DNA of 64,000 bases from Amycolatopsis nivea (GCF_004522235.1 NZ_SDLT01000034.1:49576-113575), one strand, 5' to 3'; positions 17,117-29,040 are shown, numbered from the stretch's first letter. Translations and numbers: made by a program. Notes: generated by a model not told the origin, from the sequence alone.

Positions 17117-17956
17117 ATGACGATCGAGACGAACCGCGTTCCGCAGCTCGAACTCAACAACGGCGTCCGGATTCCGCAGTTCGGCCTGGGCGTCTTCCAG
17201 ATCCCGCCGGACGAAACGGCCGCGGCGGTGCGCGAAGCCCTCGAGGCCGGGTACCGGCACCTCGACACCGCGCAGATGTACCGCAACGAAGAAGGCGTCG
17301 GCGCGGGCATCCGCGATTCGGGCGTACCGCGCGAGGAAATCTTCGTCACCACAAAGCTGGCGAACGACGCGCAGGGCCACGACAACGCGATCAACGCGCT
17401 GGAGGGCAGCCTGCAGCGGCTCGAACTGGACTACGTCGACCTCTACCTGATCCACTGGCCGCTGCCGAAACAGGACAGGTACGTCGCCACCTGGCACGGC
17501 TTCGAGGAACTGCAGCGCGCCGGCAAGGCCCGCGCGATCGGGGTGTCCAATTTCCAGATCCCGCACCTCGAACGGCTGGCCGCCGAGTCGGCGACGGTGC
17601 CCGCGGTCAACCAGATCGAGCTGCATCCCGCGCTGCAGCAACCGGAACTGCGCGCGTACCACGAGGCGCACGGCATCGTGACCGAGGCGTGGAGCCCGCT
17701 GGCGCAAGGCGAGGTCCTCGAAGACCCGCTGCTGGCCGAACTGGCCGAGAAACACGGCAAAACGCCTGCCCAGATCGTGCTGCGCTGGCACATCCAGCTC
17801 GGCAACGTCGTGTTCCCGAAGTCGTCGTCGCCGAAGCGGATGCGGGAGAACATCGACATCTTCGACTTCTCCCTGAGCGACGGCGACCTGGACGTCCTCA
17901 GCGGGCTCGACGAGGGCCGCCGGACGGGCTTCGACCCGGACACCTTCGAAGGCTGA
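17117..17956 (+). CDS. Aldo/keto reductase (2,5-diketogluconate reductase group)
   Basis: This 279-aa NADPH-dependent aldo/keto reductase has the complete catalytic tetrad: Asp50 and Tyr55 (HLDTAQMYRNE), Lys80 (VTTKL) and His113 (LIHWPLP). GVSNFQ and the C-terminal PKSSSPKRMREN are the cofactor-binding marks of the AKR5 group, which includes 2,5-diketo-D-gluconate reductases. Many relatives are broad aldehyde scavengers, so the native substrate is uncertain. A TAGGCC element stands 6 nt before the ATG, with no clear ribosome site. It is followed 31 nt later by a glycosyltransferase gene. Confidence 0.92.
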   Translation: MTIETNRVPQLELNNGVRIPQFGLGVFQIPPDETAAAVREALEAGYRHLDTAQMYRNEEGVGAGIRDSGVPREEIFVTTKLANDAQGHDNAINALEGSLQRLELDYVDLYLIHWPLPKQDRYVATWHGFEELQRAGKARAIGVSNFQIPHLERLAAESATVPAVNQIELHPALQQPELRAYHEAHGIVTEAWSPLAQGEVLEDPLLAELAEKHGKTPAQIVLRWHIQLGNVVFPKSSSPKRMRENIDIFDFSLSDGDLDVLSGLDEGRRTGFDPDTFEG

Positions 17957-17987
17957 ACCGGATCGGCCGGCCGCCCGTGTAGGCAAC

Positions 17988-18995
17988 GTGCGACTGTCCT
18001 GTTTCGTAGTGCCCGGCGACATCGAAGACCTCGGCGTGCCCAGCGGCGGCAACACCTACGACCGCCGCATGGCCGAGCAGCTGCGGGTGCGGCTGCGGCC
18101 AGTCGGCGGGACCTGGCCGGACGGCGACCGGCGTCAGCTGGACCAGGTCCTCGCCGAGGTTCCCGACGGCGCGAAAGTGCTGCTCGACGGCTTGATCGCG
18201 TGCGGCGTGCCGGACGTCCTCGCCCGGCACGCGGACCGGATCGGCCTGGCCGTCCTCGTGCATCTCCCGCTGGCCGACGAAACCGGCTTGGACCCGCAGC
18301 GCGCGGCTGACCTCGACGCCCGCGAACGGAAGACGCTCAACCTGGCGGACCAGGTCATCGTCACCAGCCCCGCCGCCGCCCGCGCGGTCGAGCAGCGGCA
18401 CGGCCTCGCGACTGTCCACATCGCACCGCCGGGGACCGATCCGGCGCCGCGGGCGACCGGGACTGACGGGGTGTCCCAGCTGATCTGTGTCGCCGCGGTG
18501 ACCCCGCGCAAGGGCCAGGACATCCTCCTTAAAGCACTGTCCGAAGTAGACGGACTGAAGGTGGACGTTGTCGGCTCGCGCACCCGAAACCCCGCCTACG
18601 CCAACAGCTTGAGCCACCCTCGCGCCCACTTCACCGGCCCGCTCGCCGGAGAAGCGCTAGAGAACGCCTACGACCGCGCCGACCTGCTCGTCCTGCCTTC
18701 GCACGCCGAGACGTACGGCATGGTTGTCACGGAGGCGCTAGCTCGCGGAATCCCCGTGGTCGCCTCGAACGTCGGCGGTGTACCCGACGCGCTCGGCCGG
18801 GCACCGGACGGAGAGTTGCCAGGAATGCTCGTCCCGCCCGGCGACGAAACAGCGCTGGCGGACGCGCTCCGGAGCTGGCGCGACGACCCTGACCTGCGGA
18901 AACGACTCCGTGCTGCGGCTGTCGCGCGAGCGCGCACACTGGAGGGATGGGCCGAGGCAGCGGCCCGGTTGCGCGGAATCTTGGCGGTGGATTGA
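17988..18995 (+). CDS. Glycosyltransferase family 4
   Basis: This 335-aa GT-B fold glycosyltransferase has VPSGGNTYDRRM at the donor/acceptor cleft near residue 17. AAVTPRKGQD opens the C-terminal domain. The E-x7-E-like motif is HAETYGMVVTEALARGIPVV, and NVGGVPDAL follows. It would transfer a sugar from a nucleotide donor to a lipid or polysaccharide acceptor at the cytoplasmic face. It starts at GTG, and its TGA overlaps the ATG of the following membrane protein. That pairing suggests a joint role in making or moving a glycolipid. The sugar and acceptor are unknown. Confidence 0.88.
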   Translation: MRLSCFVVPGDIEDLGVPSGGNTYDRRMAEQLRVRLRPVGGTWPDGDRRQLDQVLAEVPDGAKVLLDGLIACGVPDVLARHADRIGLAVLVHLPLADETGLDPQRAADLDARERKTLNLADQVIVTSPAAARAVEQRHGLATVHIAPPGTDPAPRATGTDGVSQLICVAAVTPRKGQDILLKALSEVDGLKVDVVGSRTRNPAYANSLSHPRAHFTGPLAGEALENAYDRADLLVLPSHAETYGMVVTEALARGIPVVASNVGGVPDALGRAPDGELPGMLVPPGDETALADALRSWRDDPDLRKRLRAAAVARARTLEGWAEAAARLRGILAVD

Positions 18996-20200
18996 TGCGG
19001 TGGCTGCGACTGCTGGCCGGAGCCGCGCTCATCGCCGCGTTGTGGTGGCGGCTCGGCACAGGAGCGTTCACTGGCGGCCTGCGGGCTCTGGGACCGGGAC
19101 CGATCGCGATAGCCCTGGTCATCGGCGTCGTGACCACGCTCGCGAGCGCCGCGCGCTGGCGGCTGGTCGCAGGTCGGCTCGGCCTGCACCTGCCGTTTCG
19201 TGAAGCCGTCGGCGACTACTACGGCGCGCAATTCCTCAACGGCGTCCTCCCGGCCGGCGTGCTCGGCGACGTCCACCGCGCCGTCCAGCACGGACGCCGA
19301 TCGGGCGACGTCGGCCGCGGGATCCGAGCAGTCGTGCTCGAACGCGCCGCCGGACAGACCCTGGTGGTGGTCGCCGGACTGGCCGTCGTGGTCTTCCGGC
19401 CGGAGCTGCTGCCGCGGCAGGTGCTGATCTGCCTGGGGATCGTGATCGTGGCGCTGGCCGTCGTCGCGGTGGCGATGCGGAAACGGCTGCGGCACGTCTG
19501 GGCGGCCGACATCCGGACCGGCGTGCTCGAAGCGTGGCCCGGCGTCACCGGCTGGTCTCTGCTGGCGGCGGCCGGGCATCTGACGCTGTTCGTGGTCGCC
19601 GCCCGCGCGGCCGGGGCGACCGCGCCGCTGAGCGTCCTGCTGCCGCTGCTCGTGCTCGCGTTGCTGGCGATGGGGATGCCGCTGAACGTCGGCGGATTCG
19701 GCCCGCGCGAAGGCACCGCGGCGGTTTCGTTCGCCGCCGCCGGACTGGGCGCGGAACAGGGGGTGACGGTCGCGGTCGGCTACGGCGTGCTCGGTCTGGT
19801 CTCGACGCTGCCCGGCGGGGCGGTTCTCGCGCTCCGCCGGATGATCCGGCGGCCGGGCCCGGACGCCCGGCCGGTATCGTCCGGCCGGTGGCGGCGGCTT
19901 TTCGGGGGATTCGGCGACGGTGGTTCGCGGCGCTGGCCGTCGTCCCCGTTCTGGCCGCGTCGGCCTGCGCGTCTTCGGTCGCGGCGATCACCCGGGCAGG
20001 CGACGTCGTGCACACCGCAGCCGGCGCTGTCGGCGGCAGTGTCGCTCCCGATCACCGGCTCTTCCAAGGCATCCCGTACGCGGCCGCACCTGTCGGCGAG
20101 CGGCGCTGGCAGCCGCCCGCCCCGGTCGAGCCCTGGACGGGGGAGCGCGACGCCACGAAACCAGGGCCCCGCTGTCCGCAGGCCGCCGACGGAGCCCTGA
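18995..20200 (+). CDS. Lysylphosphatidylglycerol synthase TM/flippase-like membrane protein
   Basis: This membrane protein of up to 401 aa belongs to the YbhN/UPF0104-like family related to the flippase domain of MprF. Roughly eight hydrophobic segments fill residues 1-290. AARWRLVAGRLG, DYYGAQFLNGVLPAGVLGDV and MPLNVGGFGPREG are the family motifs. It is coupled to the preceding glycosyltransferase by a TGATG overlap. After about residue 290 the frame stays open without family character and overlaps the esterase gene for 313 nt. The real end may be near 19850, and a lost stop or an indel is suspected: a TGA lies in the next frame at 19842. Confidence 0.78.
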   Translation: MRWLRLLAGAALIAALWWRLGTGAFTGGLRALGPGPIAIALVIGVVTTLASAARWRLVAGRLGLHLPFREAVGDYYGAQFLNGVLPAGVLGDVHRAVQHGRRSGDVGRGIRAVVLERAAGQTLVVVAGLAVVVFRPELLPRQVLICLGIVIVALAVVAVAMRKRLRHVWAADIRTGVLEAWPGVTGWSLLAAAGHLTLFVVAARAAGATAPLSVLLPLLVLALLAMGMPLNVGGFGPREGTAAVSFAAAGLGAEQGVTVAVGYGVLGLVSTLPGGAVLALRRMIRRPGPDARPVSSGRWRRLFGGFGDGGSRRWPSSPFWPRRPARLRSRRSPGQATSCTPQPALSAAVSLPITGSSKASRTRPHLSASGAGSRPPRSSPGRGSATPRNQGPAVRRPPTEP

Positions 20201-21378
20201 CCAGCGAAGACTGCCTCTATCTGAACGTCTGGACCCCGCCGGTCGGCGAGACCGGACGGCCGGTCCTGGTGTGGCTGCACGGCGGCGCGTTCCTCAGCGG
20301 CGGCGGCAACCGCTACGGCGCCGCCCGGCTGGTCGACCGCGGCGACGCGGTGGTCGTCACGCTCAACTACCGGCTCGGCGCGCTCGGCTTCCTCGCTGAC
20401 CCGTCGCTAGGCCCGGAGCCCGGGAACTACGGCTTCCTCGACCAGCAGCAGGCGCTCCTGTGGGTGCGCGACAACATCGCGTCCTTCGGCGGCGACCCGA
20501 ACCAGGTGACGATCGCGGGGGAGTCCGCGGGCGGGATGTCGGTGTGCGACCATCTCGTCGCCCCCGGCTCGCGCGGGCTGTTCCGCGCGGCGATCATCCA
20601 AAGTGGACCGTGCCAGGCGCAGGCGACGCTGCCCGCTGCCGAAACCAAAAGCATCGAGTACGCCGCCGCGCGCGGCTGCACCGACCGCCGGACCGCCGCG
20701 AAATGCCTGCGGGAGCTGCCCGTCGGGAAACTCCTGACCGCACCGGCGTACAGCTCGATCGCGGGCATCGAGATGCCGGGACCGGTCACCGGCGGTTCGG
20801 TGCTGCCCGGGAAGGTTCCCGCGACTCCGGTGCCGGTCATGCTGGGCACGACGCACGACGAGTTCACGTACTTCCTCGCCGAACAGGCCGCGGCCGGCCG
20901 CGAAGTCACGCGGCACGGCTACCCGCAAGCGCTTGCCAACGTCTTCCCGCACGCCGACGCGGTCGCTCGCGAGTACCCGGTGGATGCGTTCAGCGGCAAC
21001 GCATCGCTGGCGTACGCGGCGGCTGTGACCGACTGGGCGTTCGCCTGCCCGTCCGCGCGGCTCGCCAGTTCGCTGCCCAGCGTGTCGACCTACGAGTTCA
21101 ACGATCCGACCTCGCCGGCGGCGGCCGCGTTGCGCGCGCCGTTCCCGCTCGGGGCCACGCACACCGCGGAGCTGCCGTACCTGTTCGATTTCGCCGAGCA
21201 GCCAACGACATTCACCCCGGCGCAGCAACGGCTCGCGGACCGGATGGTCGACGACTGGACGGCGTTCGTCCGCGGCGGCCCGACCGGACAGGCCGTCGCG
21301 TACCGGCCGGGCGGCGCGCAGCCGCTGACCGGATTCGCGAAAGATCACCACTGCGGGTTCTGGGCTTCTCTACGCTGA
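19888..21378 (+). CDS. Secreted type-B carboxylesterase
   Basis: This 496-aa carboxylesterase/lipase is of the alpha/beta-hydrolase fold. A hydrophobic export signal follows arginines at the N-terminus and ends in LAASAC, so Cys27 may be lipidated. The family line is clear: FQGIPYAAAPVGERRW, SEDCLYLNVWTP, LHGGAF for the oxyanion hole, GESAGG with nucleophile Ser213, a TTHDEF acid segment and GATHTAELPYLF with the catalytic His. Its GTG start lies inside the upstream membrane-protein frame. It likely hydrolyses esters at the cell surface. The substrate is unknown. Confidence 0.88.
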   Translation: MAAAFRGIRRRWFAALAVVPVLAASACASSVAAITRAGDVVHTAAGAVGGSVAPDHRLFQGIPYAAAPVGERRWQPPAPVEPWTGERDATKPGPRCPQAADGALTSEDCLYLNVWTPPVGETGRPVLVWLHGGAFLSGGGNRYGAARLVDRGDAVVVTLNYRLGALGFLADPSLGPEPGNYGFLDQQQALLWVRDNIASFGGDPNQVTIAGESAGGMSVCDHLVAPGSRGLFRAAIIQSGPCQAQATLPAAETKSIEYAAARGCTDRRTAAKCLRELPVGKLLTAPAYSSIAGIEMPGPVTGGSVLPGKVPATPVPVMLGTTHDEFTYFLAEQAAAGREVTRHGYPQALANVFPHADAVAREYPVDAFSGNASLAYAAAVTDWAFACPSARLASSLPSVSTYEFNDPTSPAAAALRAPFPLGATHTAELPYLFDFAEQPTTFTPAQQRLADRMVDDWTAFVRGGPTGQAVAYRPGGAQPLTGFAKDHHCGFWASLR

Positions 21379-21382
21379 CCGG
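21371..21382 (+). promoter_or_regulatory. -10 box of leaderless transcript
   Basis: TACGCT (21371-21376) lies 6 nt before the ATG at 21383. It overlaps the 3' end of the esterase gene. A leaderless mRNA for the next gene is inferred. Confidence 0.5.
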
Positions 21383-21985
21383 ATGACCGTCCGCGCCGAA
21401 GACCTCGACGAAGCCCTCACCTGCGTGTCCGCTGCTCTCGAGCCCGTCACCGGCGGCGACTGGACGCGTCCGGCAGGCGATCTCGAGTGGGATTGCCGCT
21501 ACACCGCGGAGCACCTCGGCGACACGCTCCTGTCCTACGCCGCGCAGGTCGCGAGCCGACCGGCCGACCGCTACGTGCGCTTCCTCGCCAAAACCGACGC
21601 CGACGCGTCCCCGGCCGAACTGCTCGAATTCGCGCTCACCGGTGGGCATTTGCTCGCCGCCGCGGTCCGGAGCAGCCGACCGGACGAGCGCGCCTACCAC
21701 CCGACCGGCCGCTCGGATCCGGCCGGTTTCGCCGCGATGGGCTGCGTGGAACTGCTGCTGCACGGGGACGACATCGCGCAGGGCCTCGGCGTCGCGATCG
21801 ACCCGCCGCGCGGCACCTGCGCCCGCGTCGTCGCGCGGCTTTTCCCCGAGCAGGAGCCGATTCCCGACGCTTGGGACGCGCTGCGCTGGTGCGCCGGGCG
21901 GATCGCCCTGCGCGGACGGCCCCGGCGGACCGGCTGGAAGTGGCGGGGCAGCCCGCTCGAGGACCGCTCGAATCCCGAGGAGTGA
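21383..21985 (+). CDS. DinB/mycothiol-dependent maleylpyruvate isomerase-like protein
   Basis: This 200-aa four-helix-bundle protein is of the DinB/MDMPI superfamily. LEWDCRYTAEHLGDTLLSYA carries the conserved tryptophan-to-His segment, and LLLHGDDIAQGLG carries the distal His-Asp pair of the metal site. In actinomycetes such proteins use mycothiol for S-transfer, isomerisation or detoxification. The exact role is unknown. It begins 4 nt after the esterase stop, but a -10 box inside the esterase end suggests its own leaderless transcript. The gap to metH holds a riboswitch, so it is not part of the metH unit. Confidence 0.7.
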   Translation: MTVRAEDLDEALTCVSAALEPVTGGDWTRPAGDLEWDCRYTAEHLGDTLLSYAAQVASRPADRYVRFLAKTDADASPAELLEFALTGGHLLAAAVRSSRPDERAYHPTGRSDPAGFAAMGCVELLLHGDDIAQGLGVAIDPPRGTCARVVARLFPEQEPIPDAWDALRWCAGRIALRGRPRRTGWKWRGSPLEDRSNPEE

Positions 21986-22031
21986 ACACACCTGCCCGGG
22001 GGCTGGGCACATCCGGTAGTCTTGACCACCA

Positions 22032-22100
22032 GGTCGAGAGGCGCTGCAACGGACCGGTGGTCCGCCACGCTCGGCCGGTACCACCATCCAAGGGCGCCTC
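22032..22100 (+). ncRNA. S-adenosylhomocysteine (SAH) riboswitch
   Basis: All three helices of the SAH riboswitch can be drawn. P1 pairs GGTCGAG (22032-22038) with CTCGGCC (22070-22076). P2 pairs GGACC (22051-22055) with GGTCC (22059-22063). A pseudoknot pairs AGGCGC (22039-22044) with GCGCCT (22094-22099). The conserved strings GCGCTGCAAC, CCACGCTCG and AAGGGCGCC match the class consensus. The 3' pseudoknot strand ends 24 nt before the metH ATG. SAH binding is expected to raise metH expression, because MetH consumes the homocysteine derived from SAH. Confidence 0.88.
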
Positions 22101-22123
22101 CGTGAACTCATGCGGAGGTGGCG

Positions 22124-25729
<3,606 letters not shown>

Positions 25730-25770
25730 GCCGCGTTTCGCCGTGGCCCTTGGGTGACGGGCGTCGAGGT

Positions 25771-25809
25771 GCGTGAGGGGATCTGATTCGCTCAGGGTTC
25801 CCCTCACGG
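25771..25809. terminator. Hairpin after metH (dispersed hairpin family)
   Basis: CGTGAGGGGA (25772-25781) pairs with TCCCCTCACG (25799-25808) around a 17-nt loop containing CTGATTC. It lies 40 nt after the metH stop in the convergent gap with the MarR gene, and could end both transcripts. The stem and loop sequence resemble hairpins at 29041 and 32868. Confidence 0.6.
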
Positions 25810-25841
25810 CATCTCTGAAAGCGGCCGTTCCCGGAGATGCT

Positions 25842-26255
25842 TCAGGACAGCAGTTCGGCGAGCCGCTCGGTGTCGCGCAGGTACTGCTCGTACGGAAAGC
25901 CCGCCTTCAGCAAGGCCTCCCGGAACTCGTCCCGGAGCGGTTTCCCGGTGTCGTGGAAGGCTCTGCGGCCCGCGTCGGTGAGCGTGACCAGCCGTCGTCG
26001 GGCGTGGTCGGGGTCTTGGCGCACCTGGACGAGCCCGGCTGATTCCAGCGGGCGCAGCGCGCGGCTGATCGCCGGGTCGGACACCGACATCGCCTGCGCG
26101 AGCTGATGCTGCGTCGCGGGTTCGATGTCGTCCACTGTGCCCAGCAGGCGCAGCTGGCTGTAGGTCAGCCCGGCTGAGTCGTCCGCGCGTTTCCGCGCGG
26201 CTTCGCCCAGCAGGTACACCACTCGATGAAGCGCTTCGGCAAGTCCGTCGTCCAC
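25842..26255 (-). CDS. MarR family transcriptional regulator
   Basis: This 137-aa winged-helix MarR regulator has SQLRLLGTVDD, QLAQAMSVSDPAISRALRPL as the helix-turn-helix, and the wing RQDPDHARRRLVTLTDAGR. It is divergent from a small membrane-protein gene with a 59-nt gap that contains the palindrome GTTAATATTAAC. It most likely represses both itself and the divergent gene, and releases DNA on binding a small ligand. The ligand is unknown. Confidence 0.9.
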   Translation of the reverse strand: MDDGLAEALHRVVYLLGEAARKRADDSAGLTYSQLRLLGTVDDIEPATQHQLAQAMSVSDPAISRALRPLESAGLVQVRQDPDHARRRLVTLTDAGRRAFHDTGKPLRDEFREALLKAGFPYEQYLRDTERLAELLS

Positions 26256-26284
26256 GGGAGCGAGCCTACCAGGAGTGTTGACTG

Positions 26285-26296
26285 GTTAATATTAAC
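26285..26296. promoter_or_regulatory. Putative MarR operator
   Basis: GTTAATATTAAC is a perfect 12-nt palindrome, conspicuously AT-rich for this genome. It is centred in the gap between the divergent MarR and membrane-protein genes. It is the obvious candidate operator for the regulator. Confidence 0.6.
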
Positions 26297-26314
26297 TATG
26301 CAAGACTCATCGGC

Positions 26315-26836
26315 ATGGAGATCCCTTACGTCGCTCAGACCCTGTTCCCCCTGATCTGGCCGCTGATCGCGGTCGCCGGCGCACTGATCCGCACCCGGAA
26401 GAGCCCTTCGCCGCAGGCCAGGCTCGAAACCTGGCAGCGGTGGTGGGCCGTCGCCGCGCTCGGCTGCGGCAGCCTGTGGATGGTCTTCGCCTTCCTCGGC
26501 ATGCCGGGCGTGATGGCCGACACGATCGGGTTCGCCCGCTCGCCGTTCCAGTTCGAGATCGCGTTCGCCAACCTCGGGCTCGCGGTGATGGGCTTCCGCG
26601 CCGCCTCGTGGTCGGCCACCGCCCGGGAGCGGATCACCATCGGCCTCGGCGCCGGGATGTTCCTGTGGGGCGCGCTGATCGGCCACGTGTACCAGTGGTT
26701 CGCCAACGGCGACCACGCGCCGGGCAACACCGGCGGCGTCCTGGTCTGCGACCTGCTGTTCCCGGCGGTGCTGATCGTCCTCGCCGTCCGCTCGAAGCGA
26801 CTGGCTCCGGTTGTCGAAAAGCCCGCGCTGGTCTAG
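26315..26836 (+). CDS. Small membrane protein (DUF6790-like)
   Basis: This 173-aa hydrophobic protein has about five membrane segments, including FPLIWPLIAVAGALI, ALGCGSLWMVFAFLGMPG, FANLGLAVMGFRA, LGAGMFLWGALIGHVYQW and LLFPAVLIVLAV. The pattern matches a conserved uncharacterised family; the DUF number is from memory. It is divergent from a MarR gene and probably under its control. No catalytic motif is visible, so no function is proposed. Confidence 0.75.
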   Translation: MEIPYVAQTLFPLIWPLIAVAGALIRTRKSPSPQARLETWQRWWAVAALGCGSLWMVFAFLGMPGVMADTIGFARSPFQFEIAFANLGLAVMGFRAASWSATARERITIGLGAGMFLWGALIGHVYQWFANGDHAPGNTGGVLVCDLLFPAVLIVLAVRSKRLAPVVEKPALV

Positions 26837-26864
26837 CCGACCTGCACGTCGTGGCCGCTGGGTT

Positions 26865-26877
26865 TAGTTTCGACGCC
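26865..26877 (+). promoter_or_regulatory. -10 box of leaderless transcript
   Basis: TAGTTT (26865-26870) lies 7 nt before the GTG at 26878, with no Shine-Dalgarno. A leaderless message is inferred. Confidence 0.45.
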
Positions 26878-28473
26878 GTGGCAAGACTCAGTGTGGTCCG
26901 ATTCGGACTGGTCGCGGGACTGGTCGTGCTCGCGGCCGGCGCGGCAGTGCTCAGCGCGACGGTGTCGCCCTGGTGGTGGTTCCTGGCAGGACCGTTGCTG
27001 CTGCTCGCGGCGACCGGGGTGTACGACGTGATCCAGCGGCGGCATTCGGTGCTGCGGAACTATCCGGTGCTCGGGCACCTGCGGTTCCTGCTCGAAAGCA
27101 TCCGGCCGGAATTGCAGCAGTACTTTGTGGAACGCAACTTCGATGGCCGCCCCTACGACCGCGACGTCCGGTCCATTGTCTACCAGCGCGCCAAGGGCAC
27201 GGCCGCGGAAGAACCATTCGGCACCGAGCGCGACGTGTACGCCGAGGGATACGAATTCCTCGTCCCGTCTCTCGCGCCGGTGCCGGTTCCGGATCACGCG
27301 CCGCGAGTCCGGGTCGGCGGGCCGGACTGTACGAAGCCGTACGAGATGGCGTTGCTGAATGTGTCCGCGATGAGCTTTGGTTCCTTGTCCAGCAACGCGA
27401 TCCTCGCACTGAACCAAGGTGCCGCCCACGCCGGTTTCGCCCACGACACCGGCGAAGGCGGCTTGTCGGAGTATCACCTGCGGGGCGGCGGCGACCTGAT
27501 CTGGGAAATCGGCACCGGCTACTTCGGCTGCCGAACCTCGGACGGAGATTTCGACCCGTCGACCTTCGCCGACAAAGCCGCACACGACGCAGTGAAATGC
27601 GTTTCCCTGAAACTTTCGCAAGGCGCAAAGCCCGGTATGGGCGGTGTCCTTCCGGGTACCAAGGTTAATGCGGAAATCGCCCGGGTGCGCGAGGTTCCCA
27701 TGGGAGAAACGGTCGTTTCCCCGCCGTATCACCGGGTATTCTCGACGCCGCGTGAACTGGTGCAGTTCATCGCCCGGATGCGCGAGTTGGCCGGTGGGAA
27801 ACCGACCGGGTTCAAGCTGTGCGTCGGCTCGCGGGTGCAGGTGCTGGCGGTGTGCAAGGCGATGCTGGCCGAAGGGGTCACGCCGGACTTCATCGTGGTC
27901 GACGGCGCTGAAGGCGGTACCGGTGCCGCCCCGCTGGAGTTCGCGGATCACCTTGGCACGCCGCTCACCGAGGGTCTGCACATTGTCCACAATGCACTGG
28001 TCGGCACCGGTCTGCGGGACCGCATCCGGCTCGGGGCGAGCGGAAAGGTCGCGACCGGGGCGGACGTGGTGAAGCGGCTGATCCAGGGCGCGGACTACAC
28101 GAACGCCGCCCGGGCGATGATGTTCGCGGTGGGATGCATCCAGTCGCAGCGGTGCCACACGAACAAGTGCCCGGTCGGGGTGGCGACGCAGGACCCGCGC
28201 CGGGGACGGGCGCTGGACGTGGGCGACAAGACCGAGCGAGTGCGGCGATACCAGGAGGCGACGGTCGCCTCGGCGATGCGCATCATGGCGGCGATGGGGG
28301 TCTCGGACCCGGCGGAGCTGTCGCCGAGGTTGCTGCGCCGCCGGGTGGATCCGCGGACGGTGCTGTCGTACGCGGAGTGGTACGAGTGGTTGGAACCAGG
28401 GCAGTTGCTGGCGGAGCCGCCTCGCGACTGGGCGGAGGAGTGGGCGGCGGCGGATGCGGATCGGTTCGCTTGA
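26878..28473 (+). CDS. FMN-binding glutamate synthase-like protein
   Basis: This 531-aa protein contains the FMN/TIM-barrel domain of glutamate synthase without the glutaminase domain. Two hydrophobic segments open the protein, so it is probably membrane-attached. The barrel has NVSAMSFGSLSSNAI, DTGEGGLSEYHL, LKLSQGAKPGMGG, VDGAEGGTGAAP and the cluster motif CIQSQRCHTNKCPVG, which would bind a 3Fe-4S centre. Enzymes with this layout are called archaeal-type GltB or stand-alone glutamate synthase-like. The donor of ammonia and the reaction are not certain. Imperfect copies of its own last codons continue downstream. Confidence 0.88.
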   Translation: MARLSVVRFGLVAGLVVLAAGAAVLSATVSPWWWFLAGPLLLLAATGVYDVIQRRHSVLRNYPVLGHLRFLLESIRPELQQYFVERNFDGRPYDRDVRSIVYQRAKGTAAEEPFGTERDVYAEGYEFLVPSLAPVPVPDHAPRVRVGGPDCTKPYEMALLNVSAMSFGSLSSNAILALNQGAAHAGFAHDTGEGGLSEYHLRGGGDLIWEIGTGYFGCRTSDGDFDPSTFADKAAHDAVKCVSLKLSQGAKPGMGGVLPGTKVNAEIARVREVPMGETVVSPPYHRVFSTPRELVQFIARMRELAGGKPTGFKLCVGSRVQVLAVCKAMLAEGVTPDFIVVDGAEGGTGAAPLEFADHLGTPLTEGLHIVHNALVGTGLRDRIRLGASGKVATGADVVKRLIQGADYTNAARAMMFAVGCIQSQRCHTNKCPVGVATQDPRRGRALDVGDKTERVRRYQEATVASAMRIMAAMGVSDPAELSPRLLRRRVDPRTVLSYAEWYEWLEPGQLLAEPPRDWAEEWAAADADRFA

Positions 28474-28740
28474 GGGCGGGGGCGTTGCTGGGCGGCGGTT
28501 GATCTGGACCGGTTCTCTTGAGTGCAGGGCGCTGCTGGACGGGGGACTGGGCTGGACTTTCGCCTGAGCGCGGGAACGCCGCTGAGCGGGCGCTGATCCG
28601 GACCGGTTCGCTTGAGCGCAGGGCGCGACTGGGCGGCGGCTGATCCAGATCGGTTCTCTTGGACGCAGGGCGCTGCTGGGCGTGGGACTGGGCGGCGGCT
28701 GATCCGGACGTTCGCCTGAGGACGGAAGTGCCGCTCGGCA
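28474..28740. repeat. Tandem copies of upstream gene's 3' end
   Basis: The end of the glutamate-synthase-like gene (GGCGGCGG, then GGATCGGTTCGCTTGA) recurs imperfectly downstream. CGGTTCGCTTGA-like strings start at 28462 (the gene itself), 28510, about 28557, 28604, 28651 and about 28709. The period is near 47-48 nt, with one longer step. The copies drift and carry no conserved frame. They look like decaying slippage or unequal-exchange products seeded at the stop codon. Confidence 0.7.
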
Positions 28741-28856
28741 GCTGATCTGGCCTGGTTGCGGGCGCGTCGTGCGACGGATATTCGCCGGGTGATCGACGGT
28801 GAGGCGGGCACCTGGTCGGCCGAAGCCCGTTGCGCTTTTTCCGGTTCTCTTTGGTG

Positions 28857-28930
28857 CCCCAATGCGGCATTGGGTGCGTCTGACGCACCGAACGCCACAT
28901 TGGGTGCGTGGAACGCACCCAATGTGGCGT
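28857..28930. repeat. Cluster of three interlocking palindromes
   Basis: CCCAATGC (28857-28864) pairs with GCATTGGG (28866-28873). GGTGCGT (28872-28878) pairs with ACGCACC (28882-28888). A perfect 19-bp stem (28890-28908 with 28912-28930) has only a GGA loop. All share the core ATTGGGTGCGT. The element is non-coding and looks like a repetitive extragenic palindrome that can form cruciforms or strong RNA hairpins. Confidence 0.8.
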
Positions 28931-29040
28931 TGGGGCCATCTCTGCCGCGTGGTTTGCGGCGGGGTCGCGGTAGCGGCGCTTGCCAGGGCGATGCGGAGCA
29001 CCTGCTGGCGAGCCGGGCTGCGCGGCTCCGCTCGGTGGAG

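Noticed and set aside
16210..17394. Possible minus-strand repeat protein across the 34-nt array
   Set aside because: The repeat period is not a multiple of three, and the frame runs antisense into the STAS and aldo/keto reductase genes.
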